Shown: one piece after another, positions 34,396-45,043 of the stretch | Layout: every line of letters begins with the position of its first letter | How positions within the stretch are numbered: the stretch's first letter is position 1 | DNA from: Closterium sp. NIES-65 | Taxonomy: Eukaryota > Streptophyta > Zygnematophyceae > Desmidiales > Closteriaceae | Length of the DNA: 64,000 nt | Direction of reading: 5' to 3' | NCBI GenBank assembly: GCA_948144175.1 | Contig: CANXME010002093.1 | Location: 62,001-126,000 of the forward strand | The notes under the pieces: model-generated | Databases searched by the model: none | What the model was told of the DNA's origin: nothing | Seen by the model: only the letters and a program-made list of their open reading frames with translations | Position numbers and translations under genes: made by a program

Positions 34396-35960
34396 TCAAT
34401 CGGAACGCCGTGTAGTCACATATGAGACGTGAGAGCCATGCAGCAGGGCATGGCTAGCCATCCATAATTCTTCGAACCCACGAGATGGGTCCTGCCAACA
34501 ACGCACGAGTATGTGAAAAGGACGGATGCCATCACCAGTAATGTACTCCCCGTGATGCATAAGCAGACATGAAAACTTGGTCCGGGCTGAACAATTGGCC
34601 GGCCTGTTCGGATGTGGAAAGATTTGATATTTGTCGGCTTGCCAAAGGTCGAACTGCACTGGTTTGCCTTGAATCATAGCCCCACGCAAACCTCGTATGG
34701 CATGCCCAGGATCCTTGCGACCTTCTTTACGATCCGAGGGTAAAAGCTTGTGGTAATACTAGGTGTAGATATTTAATCATGATGGCCACGTAAATCTCAC
34801 AATAATCTACGTGTCACAAGGTTATTCTTGGACCGGTGCATTTGGGGTGGAAGGTGCCCTTGGATTGGCAAGAGAGTCAGCCAACATTCCCCCTCTGGAC
34901 CAATGCTAGCATAACCAGGGGAATCTCGTCCAAGGACTGAGGTATCAGCCACCAACACAGATGATGCAGCGGGTACATTGCACCCACGACAAGGTTCGGT
35001 AGGTGTGGGGCCCGTCCGGATGGGCAGGCATATGCCTCGTGCTGCGAAACCAGCCTATTGACCAACGAGCACTCTGCGCTCAGTCCTGTGATGACGTTCA
35101 AGTAGGGGAGTGAGTCGGAAGATGCTCACGTAGGAAATTAAGCTCATAGAAGTATGAGGCACATTGCCCGCACGGGAGAACCTCAGTGGTGAATCAGCGG
35201 TGAGCTTTGGAATTTCCCGATCCAGGCAGATCGGCAGGTGAAACCGCCGATCTGCTCAGATTGGCTGGCAAGAATAGGGTACAAATAAACACCCGACCCT
35301 GGTTCGGGTTGACCTGACCGAGGCCCTGGTCGAAAATGACCCATCTGTAAAAGGCTGGGTAGGAAAATTGGGTCGGGTCGGGATGGGTCTGTAGCCGAAC
35401 TCTCCACATAAGCCTGACAACAGGGTCCATGCACAAGGGAGTTGTTGAATCCTCCATACATGGAAGGAGTGAAAGAGAAAACCTCTTTGATTAGACTTGT
35501 CATGAAGAGAAAAGTCACAAGAAGACCACAAATAACTTCCATGAGTTCCAGCATACTCTAAGACGCCATAACTTCCTGATCGAGTCTTAGCTCCATCAAC
35601 TACGAATAGGCCGCCTCTCTCTGAAATGGTAAACGCTAAGCTAATCGTGAGCTCACCATTTTTTCTCATGAACCATCTTCCCATCAAATCCGCTACATGA
35701 CAATTCTTAAGGCCAATCCGTTCCAAACGCCTACTCATTGCCAGATGAGCAAGATATACACCTGTATAATTGTGAGGATAAAATTTAATCCAACCAGCCC
35801 CGGTTTCACTTGTGACTGCAAACATCCCTTTTGAGCTAGTAAAACTTGCCATTCCCCTCTGAATCTGCAATGGGAGATTGGGATCTTGTATTCCCCCTTG
35901 GAGTAACTGTTGTAACCATGATTTCGCGTGCTTATCCCTGACACAATCATCTCTGTCTTC
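34396..35960 (-). pseudogene. Antisense gene fragments in LRR intron, segment B (family unknown)
   Basis: The longest stretch (about 35960-35450) is open for ~170 codons: LLQGGIQDPNLPLQIQRG, then GAGWIKFYPHNYTG, GELTISLAFTISERGG, GGLFVVDGAKTRSGS and FHSFHVW. A separate open stretch (34740-34396) has GAMIQGKPVQFDLWQADKYQ and GEYITGDGIRPFH, and ends at TGA. Between them about 34980-34880 has SSVLVADTSVLGRDSPGY. All three match segment A at protein level, and the first also matches 10049-10285. It may be several exons of one minus-strand gene. I do not recognise the product. Confidence 0.5.
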
Positions 35961-36570
35961 TCTATAGATTTGTTGGTAGTCACAACCTCAACTATGAAGA
36001 AATGCTAGGCTATCAGGCCCCACTAGCGGAGCCTCCAAATTGTTTTCTCATGTACATGGACAAATATTTTCAAGGGTTGTGTCGTCCATTTTGCACTCAC
36101 GGTCTAAATGTTAACATTTGGCCATCCCAGCTCAGCGTCTCAAGCACATTTGTCTATCTGGTGTTCCACTTTAGCCTCTTGTCATCAATCTGCAGGCTAT
36201 ACTTTTCACCCCTGCTTTGGTGTACACATGTTTGCCTGCTTATGCAACATTCAGAATAGCTCCAATTATGGCATCTCTTGATGTCCATTCTTGTGATGTC
36301 TGCTCCTTGTAAAAATGTGGTAGAGAGTCGAACTTAAGTATAGGAAACATGTTTGCGCTCACGCTTGGAGGCACTTATTGGGATAGGTACTTGAAATTTG
36401 AGCGTAACAACTTCCACTTCCAACACCTCCTATTATCGTGTGTATAAGCTAGTATAAGTACGAGTTTAACACTCTTGGATTTTACACATTCTGTTTCCAC
36501 TCCCCTCTCCCACCAACTACTGACTCTATCTCTCTCTTTCCTGGCCCCCTTTGGTTGTATGTACCATCAG

Positions 36571-36642
36571 GGATATATCGAGTAACAGTTTCAGTGGTTC
36601 GATTCCATCCACCATCGGCAACATGACCAGCCTTGGATACCT
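36571..36642 (+). CDS. LRR exon 5
   Basis: 72-nt exon between ATCAG and GTCCGT. Reads DISSNSFSGSIPSTIG and NMTSLGYL. The donor GTCCGT is weaker than the GTCAGT of its paralog at 18219, so splicing may be impaired. Confidence 0.72.
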
Positions 36643-36813
36643 GTCCGTATCCAAAGAACTTAATCGATAACTCTCATTTGCACGGCTAATCATTCCTGAA
36701 ACTACAGATTAAGCTGGATTTGGGCTTCGCTAAGCAGGTATACTTTGGCCCACATGATTGAACCACTTTGCACTTTGAAACTCAAGGCCGGGAAGGGAGG
36801 CGGTGCATGGCAG

Positions 36814-37838
36814 TAGGGATGGGCATTTGGCCCGGACGGATCGGGTTACCCGACCCGACCCGCCTAAAATGGCGGGTCGGGTCAGGAATGCTGAGAATGT
36901 CGACCCGTCCGGGTCAGGTCGGGTTTACCCGGGCGGGTCGGGTCGACCCGTGACCCGTCAATGTGACTTTTAGACGGGTATCAGCGACCCGCCGGGTCGG
37001 GTTGACCTGTCCCGTCCGGGTCGCATACCCAGTCAAATGACAGGGTTACCCGACCCGTTCTATGCTTAGGGTACAATTTGGAGAGGGGGAGAACATCAGT
37101 TGGTTTTGATGTTTTGTTTCCCTCGACATTCAGATCCAGTCTCTAATCAAGTTAGTAAATCTCCACTGCACCTACCAAAACTCTTACAGTCTTCACTTCA
37201 ATGTTAGCACTATTTTAATATTTACATTCATTATAGGCATAGGCGCTCCTGCCATTACGCAGTGTCGCACGACCAGGGGCACAGCAGTGCACTCGCGGCC
37301 ACGCATTGGCGGGATCGCGGCCACGCATTGGCGGGATCACGGCCACGCATTGGCGGGATCGCGGCCACGCATTGGCGGGATCGTGGCCCCGCAATAGCGC
37401 GATCTCGGCCCCGCATTTGCCCAGCACGATCGCGGCCCCGCATATGCGCGATCACGGCACCACATTAGGGCAGCGCGATCGCGGCCACGCATTGGCGGGA
37501 TCGCATCCCCGCAATAGCGCGATAGCGGCCTTGCAGTAGCGCGAACGCCACCAGCCAAAATCGCGGTCCCCACCTCCAGCATCGCGAACGCCACTTGGAG
37601 CAGGGCCAAGGCGCCACCATACCCTGCTCCTATGTAGCATGTTTTGATCCGACCCGACCCGACCCGTGGTGTAACCGACCCGGTAACGGGTCACAACTAC
37701 CCGTTCCAACGGGGCGGGTCGGGTCACCAAAACAGAGTCAAACCCGACCCGCTAACCCGACCCGACCCGACCCGTTAAGCTAACAGGTCGCCCTAAACGG
37801 GACGGGTCGGGCCGGGTCGGGCCAGATGCCCATGCCTA
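36814..37838. mobile_element. H3 hAT non-autonomous element, 1025 bp
   Basis: TAGGGATGGGCATTTGGCCC ... GGGCCAGATGCCCATGCCTA with duplication CATGGCAG at 36806-36813 and 37839-37846. Both ends are CGGGTC arrays. The centre holds a 22-bp minisatellite. The homologous site in segment A (about 18452) is empty. No transposase. Confidence 0.94.
37277..37560. repeat. 22-bp minisatellite inside an H3 element
   Basis: Roughly a dozen units related to CGCGGCCACGCATTGGCGGG; the first four are nearly identical, later ones degrade into GGCCCCGCAATAGCGCGATC variants. Flanked on both sides by the CGGGTC arrays, so it expanded inside the TE. Confidence 0.9.
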
Positions 37839-37846
37839 CATGGCAG

Positions 37847-39548
37847 TGACCAAAATTGGCAGAGCACTTGCGAGGGAGATCTCTCCCGCCCGCGGTGACG
37901 CATCACCAGTCCAGCCTGCCACTCACAGTGGTTTCCTCCTGTTAACCAGGGTCTGCCCCCGATCTCTGCACATAAGCCTCACAATAAAGTCCTGCAATGT
38001 TCATACAATTATGATACATGGGCTAGGGAGACTCATTTTTCTTCATGCGTGAGCAGGATATTGAGAGTGATGTTCCTTGAAATCAAGCCAGCAGTGAAGG
38101 ATGACGAGCCATGGCCATGAGATATAGCTACCATCAGTTCGTCATACCAAATCCAACCATTCTCAAGCTGCCCTCATATATGGTCAAACCTAAGTGAGCT
38201 TTAAGCTGCCCTCATATTTGGTCAAACCTAAGTGAGCTTTAATAAAAAAACAGGAATCCTCTTATCAAACCTAAGGTAGCCCTTTTTATTAACAATATAT
38301 ATATGTATATATATATCTTCCTAATCTCATATACATACTGAAATTAGCAAGCCGGCCTGTGATGGAGAGGACTGCCGCAAGGAGATAGGCTGGGGGTCGC
38401 CCACTAATTTGCACAAGGATGGCAATACGCTGGTTTGATCCGTGTCGATCTGGGAAAGAGCATAGGACTGGCCATAGTACATGACCTTTTTGCAGTGCAG
38501 AGAGATGTTCGTGCTTGCAAATTGGCTGGCCCGATCATGCCGAACAAGCAAGAATTTCTGCACGATCAGCCCATTTGCAAGCCCATATGCATCAGAGGCT
38601 GGCCCGACCGTGCGTGCCCTCATTCAGCCATATGAACATGGCTAATGCACTCATGACGCCTTTGACTGGGAGTGTGATTATGTTCCATTCACCCCCAGTC
38701 ATGCGAGTGTGTCACATCAAGGTTGTTTCGGTCCACAATGAGCTGACTAGCAGACCAGCCATGTGGGCGGCTGATTTGGCCTGTGTGACATACGTGAGCC
38801 GGGACAAGCAGGCATGGCTCGTCGCAGTCAGATTAGATGTGAGAGAGATCTCTCCCGCTCGCCCATCGTGGTGAGAGAGCTTTCCTCTGTGATGGGGATC
38901 GACAAAGCACTCGCTAGTGGTGCAAATCACCAAAGACACAGACAACGATGGTGTCCTCTCAGCAGGGTATGACTTACAATCTGGGTGTCACTTGCCACTG
39001 CCACTCACGTGGCCAAGCCCTGTGAGGAACTTTGCAAGACACGTGCCGTCCACTTCTTAACCACCAGGATCGTGGATATGGAAGCGTTGATGGTCTTTAA
39101 AACTGTCAGTGTGCACACTTGGGTGACAAACAATAAGATCACGATCTCCTTTGGGTCCTTTTTGAGCCAAATGTCCACTCCGGATGGAGACCACATGTGG
39201 TCTTATTCAGATACAATGTTATTCACCAGCGTCAAGGGTTTATCCACCTCAACTCACATGTCAGGTAAAAAGACCCAACCTTGTCATCCGAGTCACCTTA
39301 TGTGTGTGTTCCACCAGGGATACCTCCAGCCTCCCAGCAAGTTCACGGCCAGCCCCTCAGTATGATGCAACCATAGCAGAAACCTTGCCAGCACACACAC
39401 CTCCTCACCGATCCCATGTTTGGGTGCTCCACAAGCATGAGGGAGCTCACAAAGAAGCGTTTTGACCTCCTGCTGAGCGTTCGTTGGCCTCAAGCGAGCT
39501 CCATCCTCTCAGCTGCAGCACTGCCTGCTGGTCCACAAATAATGGAGA
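37847..39548. repeat. Host segment E1 (38160-39010 pairs with pieces at 43752-61400)
   Basis: About 850 bp match segment E2, which is split by three TEs. E1 therefore gives the uninterrupted reference for all three insertion sites. No gene is recognised; 39000-39500 is unique within the window. Confidence 0.85.
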
Positions 39549-40144
39549 CTGGTATGTAGGCATGATCATTAGGTCCGACCCGACCCGACTTGGGCGGGCC
39601 AGCCGGGTTCCGGGTAGGGTCGGGTCGGGTCGAAACTTAAAAAAATCCTGGCCCAACCCGGGTATCGGGTGCCGGGTCAGGCGTGACCCGCCCCCGGGTC
39701 GGGTCGGGTAGGGGCCGGGTCGGGTCGGGTCGGGCCAGGACCCCATATGCAGGGTAAGAGGTTCCTAAGTTGGAAAAAACGCTAGTTTCAAGTTGCGTAT
39801 TGAGTTTATACGCATCTAGAATTCGTACGCTGCGGATTTTTCTAAAATTCGCCAAATTTGGCTCACACTGACCGGAAAAAAAAAAAAGATGAGTTCGCGA
39901 TCTGGCGAACTCAAATTTGAGTCTTGAAATTCAGATCTGAGTTCGCGCCTTGCTAAAGGAACTTCAGATCTGAATTTCGAGATTGTTGGTGGATCATTCC
40001 CTCTTATCCACCGCTCACAACCCACCTTCACCCCATCCAATTTGTTGCCAACTTCTACCAGACTCACTCAATGTCAGGCCGCTTTTCCCTTCAATAATCT
40101 TTGCGTTCGATTTCTTCCTCTTCACTTTGACGATGACCTACTAC

Positions 40145-40878
40145 TAGGGATGAGCAAAGGGCGAACTCGAACATGTGCGTGTTCGCCCCCTATCGAACAT
40201 CGACTTATACCGAACCGAACACTGTTCGGTTCGGCGAACTATTTGGGCGAAAACAGGTGTTCGCTGTTCGCCCTAGGGGGCGAACGAATTGTTGCAGCAT
40301 GCGAACTCGAACATGTTTGACTCGAACATGTTCGAGTTCGCCAAAGGGAAAATTCGATATAGTCACAGTGGTCATATTGTGAAACGCCGTCTCTACAACT
40401 TGACACCTTGACCGCTTGGTGCTTGATCCCTATGCTTCTCAACACTAATGTTCACACAAACACCCTACACTACGAACTACCCTAACCCTAATGTCCGTTT
40501 AGATGAACGATGTAAGGTGTGCGATGGCTAGTAAAACCGCAAGGCTAGGGCGGTTGTGTGAGAGAGAGCTAAGCGCTAAAGGCGTTTTGAGTTTGAGCTC
40601 ACGAAATGAGCTCAAACTCAAAACGGCCGTGACCTAAAACTGGTCGCGGCCAATTTTGACGCGAACACTTTTGTGTTCGCGGGGCACCCAATTCGAACAC
40701 GAACGCGTTCGTGTTCGAATTCCCTTAGCCAAAAATCAATGGCGAACGTCGAACATGTTCGGCCGAACACCGAACATGTTCGCCTCGAACGATTTAGGCA
40801 AAAAAAAATGTCTGATCGGTTCGCCTCGAACATGTTCGAGGCGAACCGAACAGGCGTTCGGGATTTTGCTCATCCCTA
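40145..40878. mobile_element. H1 deletion derivative, 734 bp
   Basis: TAGGGATGAGCAAAGGG ... TTTTGCTCATCCCTA with duplication CCTACTAC at 40137-40144 and 40879-40886. It keeps the left and right ends of the 4.4-kb H1 element, including the hairpin region (about 40620-40656, arms now imperfect), but has lost the whole transposase. It is intermediate between full elements and MITEs. Confidence 0.92.
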
Positions 40879-40934
40879 CCTACTACAGCAGCAGTTAGGT
40901 AATGGATTACTACAGCAGCTCCGGTCTAGGGTTT

Positions 40935-41055
40935 AGACATTGACTTTGCGATCTGCTTTAGTGCAACTTGTCGAGGGAATGTCAATGTCGAGGGAACAAA
41001 CAAACCCTAGACATTGACTTCGCGATCTGCTTTAGTGCAACTTGTCGAGGGAGGA
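40935..41055. repeat. Direct repeat of ~43 bp (unit spacing ~76 bp)
   Basis: TAGACATTGACTTTGCGATC... occurs twice with one base change (TTTGCG / TTCGCG), each ending CTTGTCGAGGGA. It belongs to the interior of the H3 element. Confidence 0.85.
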
Positions 41056-41075
41056 AAAGCCGGGTTGGGCCAAAT

Positions 41076-41407
41076 TAGGGATGAGCAAAGGGCGAACACG
41101 AACATGTTCGTCTTCGCCCCTTGTCGAACACCCTCTTTTGCCGAACCGAACACTGTTCGGTTCGGCGAACAGTTTAGGAAAAAACAGGTGTTCGCTGTTC
41201 GCCTGTGGAGGCGTGTTCGGGCGAACCTCGAACACTGTTCGTGTTCGTCGCGGGCAAATTTCAGCAGCGGCCCGAACACGAACGTGTTCGGGCGAACATC
41301 GAACACTGTTCGGCGAACGATTTGAGCTAAAAAACAAAACCTGTTCGGTTCGCCTCGAACACGTTCGAGGCGAACCGAACAGGTGTTCGCCACCTTGCTC
41401 ATCCCTA
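41076..41407. mobile_element. H1 MITE (subfamily a), 332 bp, nested in H3
   Basis: TAGGGATGAGCAAAGGG ... CTTGCTCATCCCTA with duplication GGCCAAAT at 41068-41075 and 41408-41415. Almost identical to 29708-30039 inverted. Confidence 0.94.
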
Positions 41408-41627
41408 GGCCAAATACTCGACCCGACTTAGGGCGCGGTACCCGAAACCGGGTCGGGTACGACTTCGGGTCTAAATCTGACCCGACCCGACCCGACCCGG
41501 TTTCGGGTGTCGGGTCGACCCGACCCGACCGGGTAAACCCGACCCAACCCGGCCGGGTCAGCGCTTCAAAATGCCTAACCCGACCTGGGTCAAAACCCGG
41601 GGCAGGATGATCATGCCTACTGGTATG

Positions 41628-43751
41628 GCATCATTCTCAGCAGCTGGGTCATAGGAGGAAATGTGAATGAGTAATGTTCACCCCTGGAGGGAAGAGTGCG
41701 TCTGGGACCAAGGGAGGCAGCATCAGTGGGCAGACGCGTGCGCAAATCTGTAGTGGGAGCATTAGAGACCAACTATCGTGGTTTGAAATTGGAGTCACAC
41801 GAAGCTGTGCATGAGGAGGGAGTATCTGCACCAGCGCGAATGCGAATCCACTGGGGATGTAAGGTGCCGCTGAACTGGTGGAGAGAGGATGCAGTCATTC
41901 CTCCTGTGTGCCCACAGCGACCTCTCACCATTGTGAGCCGGTCCATCTCGCCACTCACAGTGGTGAGCAGGATTTGCTGCGAAATGCTCCACATTAGCCT
42001 CACTATATGGTCCCGAAATATCCAGGCGGTAAGATACAAGGGCAACGTTATGTGCATTTTTATGCACATTGACAATAATATGAAGGGTTGGTCAATCTGT
42101 CCATTCATTATCTAGTGTCAAAATGTTAAAATTTGGCTACCCTGGCACATTATTCACCATTTAAGTACCATATGTACAACCGGTTATCCACTTTGGCCAT
42201 TGGTCATCATCGGTCTGCATGCTGCACTCCTCACTGCTTCTTTGGCTCTATGTGTTTGTGTGCTTGCGTAGCATTTTGGACCACCACCCCTTATGATATC
42301 TCCTGTTGCCCCTTCAAAAAAATCTGTCACATAGTGTTGAAATGTAGAAACCCTGTTTGCGCTAACACCTGGAGGTACCTACTAGGTTAGGTACCTCGTC
42401 TTATGATCACATTCACATCTCGTCGTGGCATCTTCCACTTTTGCAGCCACCCATAACTGCTAAACTGAGTGTGTGTGTGTAACGCGTCATGACTACCCCA
42501 ATTGGTTGTTCAACACTCAAGACTACCCCAATTGGTTTCATTTGCTTTCACTAATTGTAGTGGTTTTTTCTTGCAGCATTGTGTAATAGTTCGATGTTAA
42601 AGCTCAGCAGCTTCTTTCTGGTGTGCTCACAATGAGGCACCTTCTAGAGTATGTAGCTTATATCACAAATCACATATCAGCATGTCATGTTCACTCATCC
42701 CTCTCCTACATTTTAGTTCAGTTCTAGTTTTTTAATTAGTTCCATGGCACCCTTTTCATGCGCTCTGTAGCAACGGTTTGATTGTATCTGCCTTATATGC
42801 AGCCATACTCATGTGTCCAAAAATTGAGGTAATGTTTTTCTTGTTGTATTTGTTTCTGTGCGCCCATACACCCTTTATATGCGTTATCATTAGGTATCTT
42901 AACGACAATTTTCTGAGTGGGTCTATTCCATCCACCATCGGTAGCCTGAGCAACCTGGAGACATTGTGAGTATCGTGAAGGGAATAGGAAAGAAGAGCCA
43001 ACATGACGTCGCACATGTTCAGAAATTAGAGGGACTGCGATGGCGACACCAAGTCAACTTGATTTGAGAACGAGCATATATGCTAGGCATGACCACGGGC
43101 TGGTGCTGGGTTGAGCTAGCCCGCTAACGCAGAGCCTGGGGGGCAGCCTATGGTAGGTCGGTTCTACAGCAAGTTTGCCAGAGGTCTGCAGCAAGGCGAC
43201 TAGTTGGTGGGCTCAGACCATGATACAACTAGTCATTGTACATGAATTTTCTGCAGCAAGCTGACCCAACAGGCCGGGCTAGTAATTGCGAGGCTGAGAT
43301 CGACAAGCGGTACATGCATAAAGGGCAGTCTGGAACGTGTTCCAAACAGGCTGGCCCAACCACGCTGTCCCACGCCATTCAATTTGAACTACATCATGAC
43401 TAGAGGGTCCAAGCTCGGCCATATGAACATTTGGAGCTGTTGGAAATGACTCACAAATGCAAGGCTCCTACGAATAGCGGGGTTCAGCATAGGCCTATGA
43501 CCAGCTTAGTCGTTCCAATGCACAATGAACTGACTGGCCGACGAGATGAGTGGGCAGTTAATTAGGCCTGTGGCTCATCTATGATACGCAAACCAATCGA
43601 GCCAGAGCGAGCTTGTATGCCTCGCCACAATCTGTTAAATCCGCATGGAGATGCCAGTTTGCTGCAACCGGTTTCTTCCAATCAAATCCATAACAATGAG
43701 CATCTCGCCTGTAGAATTTGTGTGGACATGGCCTCAAACATGCCCGTCTTG
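41628..43751. repeat. Duplicated host segment D (pairs with segment C)
   Basis: 42365-43670 matches 21690-23310. The upstream part (41800-42340) is a more distant relative of segments A and B, sharing words such as GGGGATGTAAGGTGCC and the AATGTTAAAATTTGGC stretch. It holds one LRR exon; no other gene recognised. Confidence 0.8.
42894..42965 (+). CDS. LRR exon 6
   Basis: 72-nt exon between ATTAG and GTGAGT. Reads YLNDNFLSGSIPSTIG and SLSNLETL. It is the paralog of the exon at 22197. Confidence 0.78.
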
Positions 43752-44176
43752 GACCTCATATTTGGTCAAACCTAAGGGGGCCTTAAAAAAAAAAAAAAAA
43801 ACAACAACAACAGGAATCCTCTTATCAATCCTAAGCTAGCCGTTTTTGTTAAACAAAATGAACAAAAAACAAAAACAAAACAAAACAAAACAAAACAGCC
43901 CCAAACTAAAATATCTAAGCTTACAGACATACTGAATTTGGCAAGCCGGCCTGTGATGGAGAGGTCTGCTACAAGGAGACAGGCTGGGGGTCGCCCACTA
44001 ATTTGCACAAGGATGGCAATACGCTGGTTTGATCCGTGTGGATCTGGCAAAGAGCATAGTACTGGCCATAGTGCATGCCCTTTATGCAATGCAGAGAGAT
44101 GACCGTGCTTGCAAACTGGCTGGCCCGATCGTGCCGGACATGCAAGAAGTTCTGCACGACCGGGCACAATCAGCCC
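43752..44176. repeat. Host segment E2, first piece
   Basis: Matches E1 from TCATATTTGGTCAAACC. It includes an A-run and CAAAA repeats (about 43784-43900) where E1 is shorter. E2 resumes at 44530-44610, 50807-50980 and 61188-61400. Confidence 0.85.
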
Positions 44177-44529
44177 TAGGGATGAGCAAGTGGCGAACAC
44201 GAACGTGTTCGTGTTCGCCCCTACACGAACACCTTCGTTTGCCGAACCGAACACTGTTCGGTTCGGCGAACACTTTGAGCAAAAAATGGTGTTCGCCGTT
44301 CGCCTGTGAAGGCGTGTTCGGGCGAACCTCGAACAGTGTTCGGGCGAACCTCGAACAGTGTTCGTGTTCGTCACGGGCAAATTGCAGCGGCGGCCCGAAC
44401 ACGAACGTGTTCGGGCGAACATCGAACACTGTTCGGCGAACATTTTAAGCCAAAAAAAAAACCTTTTCGGTTCGCCTCGAACACGTTTGAGGCCAACCGA
44501 ACAGGTGTTCGCCACCTTGCTCATCCCTA
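44177..44529. mobile_element. H1 MITE (subfamily b), 353 bp
   Basis: TAGGGATGAGCAA ... TTGCTCATCCCTA with duplication ATCAGCCC at 44169-44176 and 44530-44537. It differs from 22809 by a tandem copy of the 22-bp word CGGGCGAACCTCGAACAGTG+TT (about 44318-44361). Confidence 0.93.
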
Positions 44530-45043
44530 ATCAGCCCGTTTGCAACAGAGGCTGGCCCGACCGTGCATGCCCTAGTTCAGCCATATGAACATGGCTAATG
44601 CACTCATGACCAAGGTGCAAAGAAACTATGAAATTTCGGCGCAAAAAACGGTATTGTAGTTTTGGGTCGTAAAAAACGGTTTAAAACGGTAAAACCATGT
44701 CATTTTGTGCTGGTGCAAAAAAACGGCCGTTTTTTTCGACCGAAACTTTGAAACCATCGTTGTAACTCATAATTAGTGGATTTTTGAAGGGGATAGGAAT
44801 TGCTTGCCGTTTTCACTGGCGATTTCCGACATGCGGCTCGTTGATTTTTCTCGAGCCGCGAATTCAGTCTGAACCGAGTCGCGCATTTCAACATTTGACG
44901 ACACGATTACATGTTTCGCCACATGCGGACTGTTTTCGCGCCAACTGACAATGTGTTTTCTCGCATACAGAGGGTGTCGCAATTTTCGCGCAATGCTAAT
45001 GCAAAGCGCGACCAATCAGAACACCCCTACAGTGTTGGTCGAG

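Larger units (their letters stand above)
30216..36813. repeat. Duplicated host segment B (pairs with segment A)
   Basis: Similar to 10995-11284 and 15742-18470 after removal of the H2 hAT (30702-34193). Contains the LRR exon at 36571 and the better-preserved antisense coding stretches. It continues after the H3 element at 37839 to about 37900. Confidence 0.85.
39557..41619. mobile_element. H3 hAT non-autonomous element hosting two H1 elements
   Basis: Starts TAGGCATGATCATTAGG and ends GGATGATCATGCCTA; duplication CTGGTATG at 39549-39556 and 41620-41627. About 980 bp of its own sequence remain when the nested H1 elements at 40145 and 41076 are removed. End arrays of CGGGTC repeats closely resemble those of the H3 copy at 45044. 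Confidence 0.93.

Noticed and set aside
37277-37560. CRISPR-like array
   Set aside because: Units are head-to-tail without unique spacers and lie inside a plant-type transposon, so it is a minisatellite.
38985-39365. 126-codon plus-strand frame in segment E1
   Set aside because: No domain, no conserved counterpart in E2 and unremarkable codon use. Not supported as a gene.
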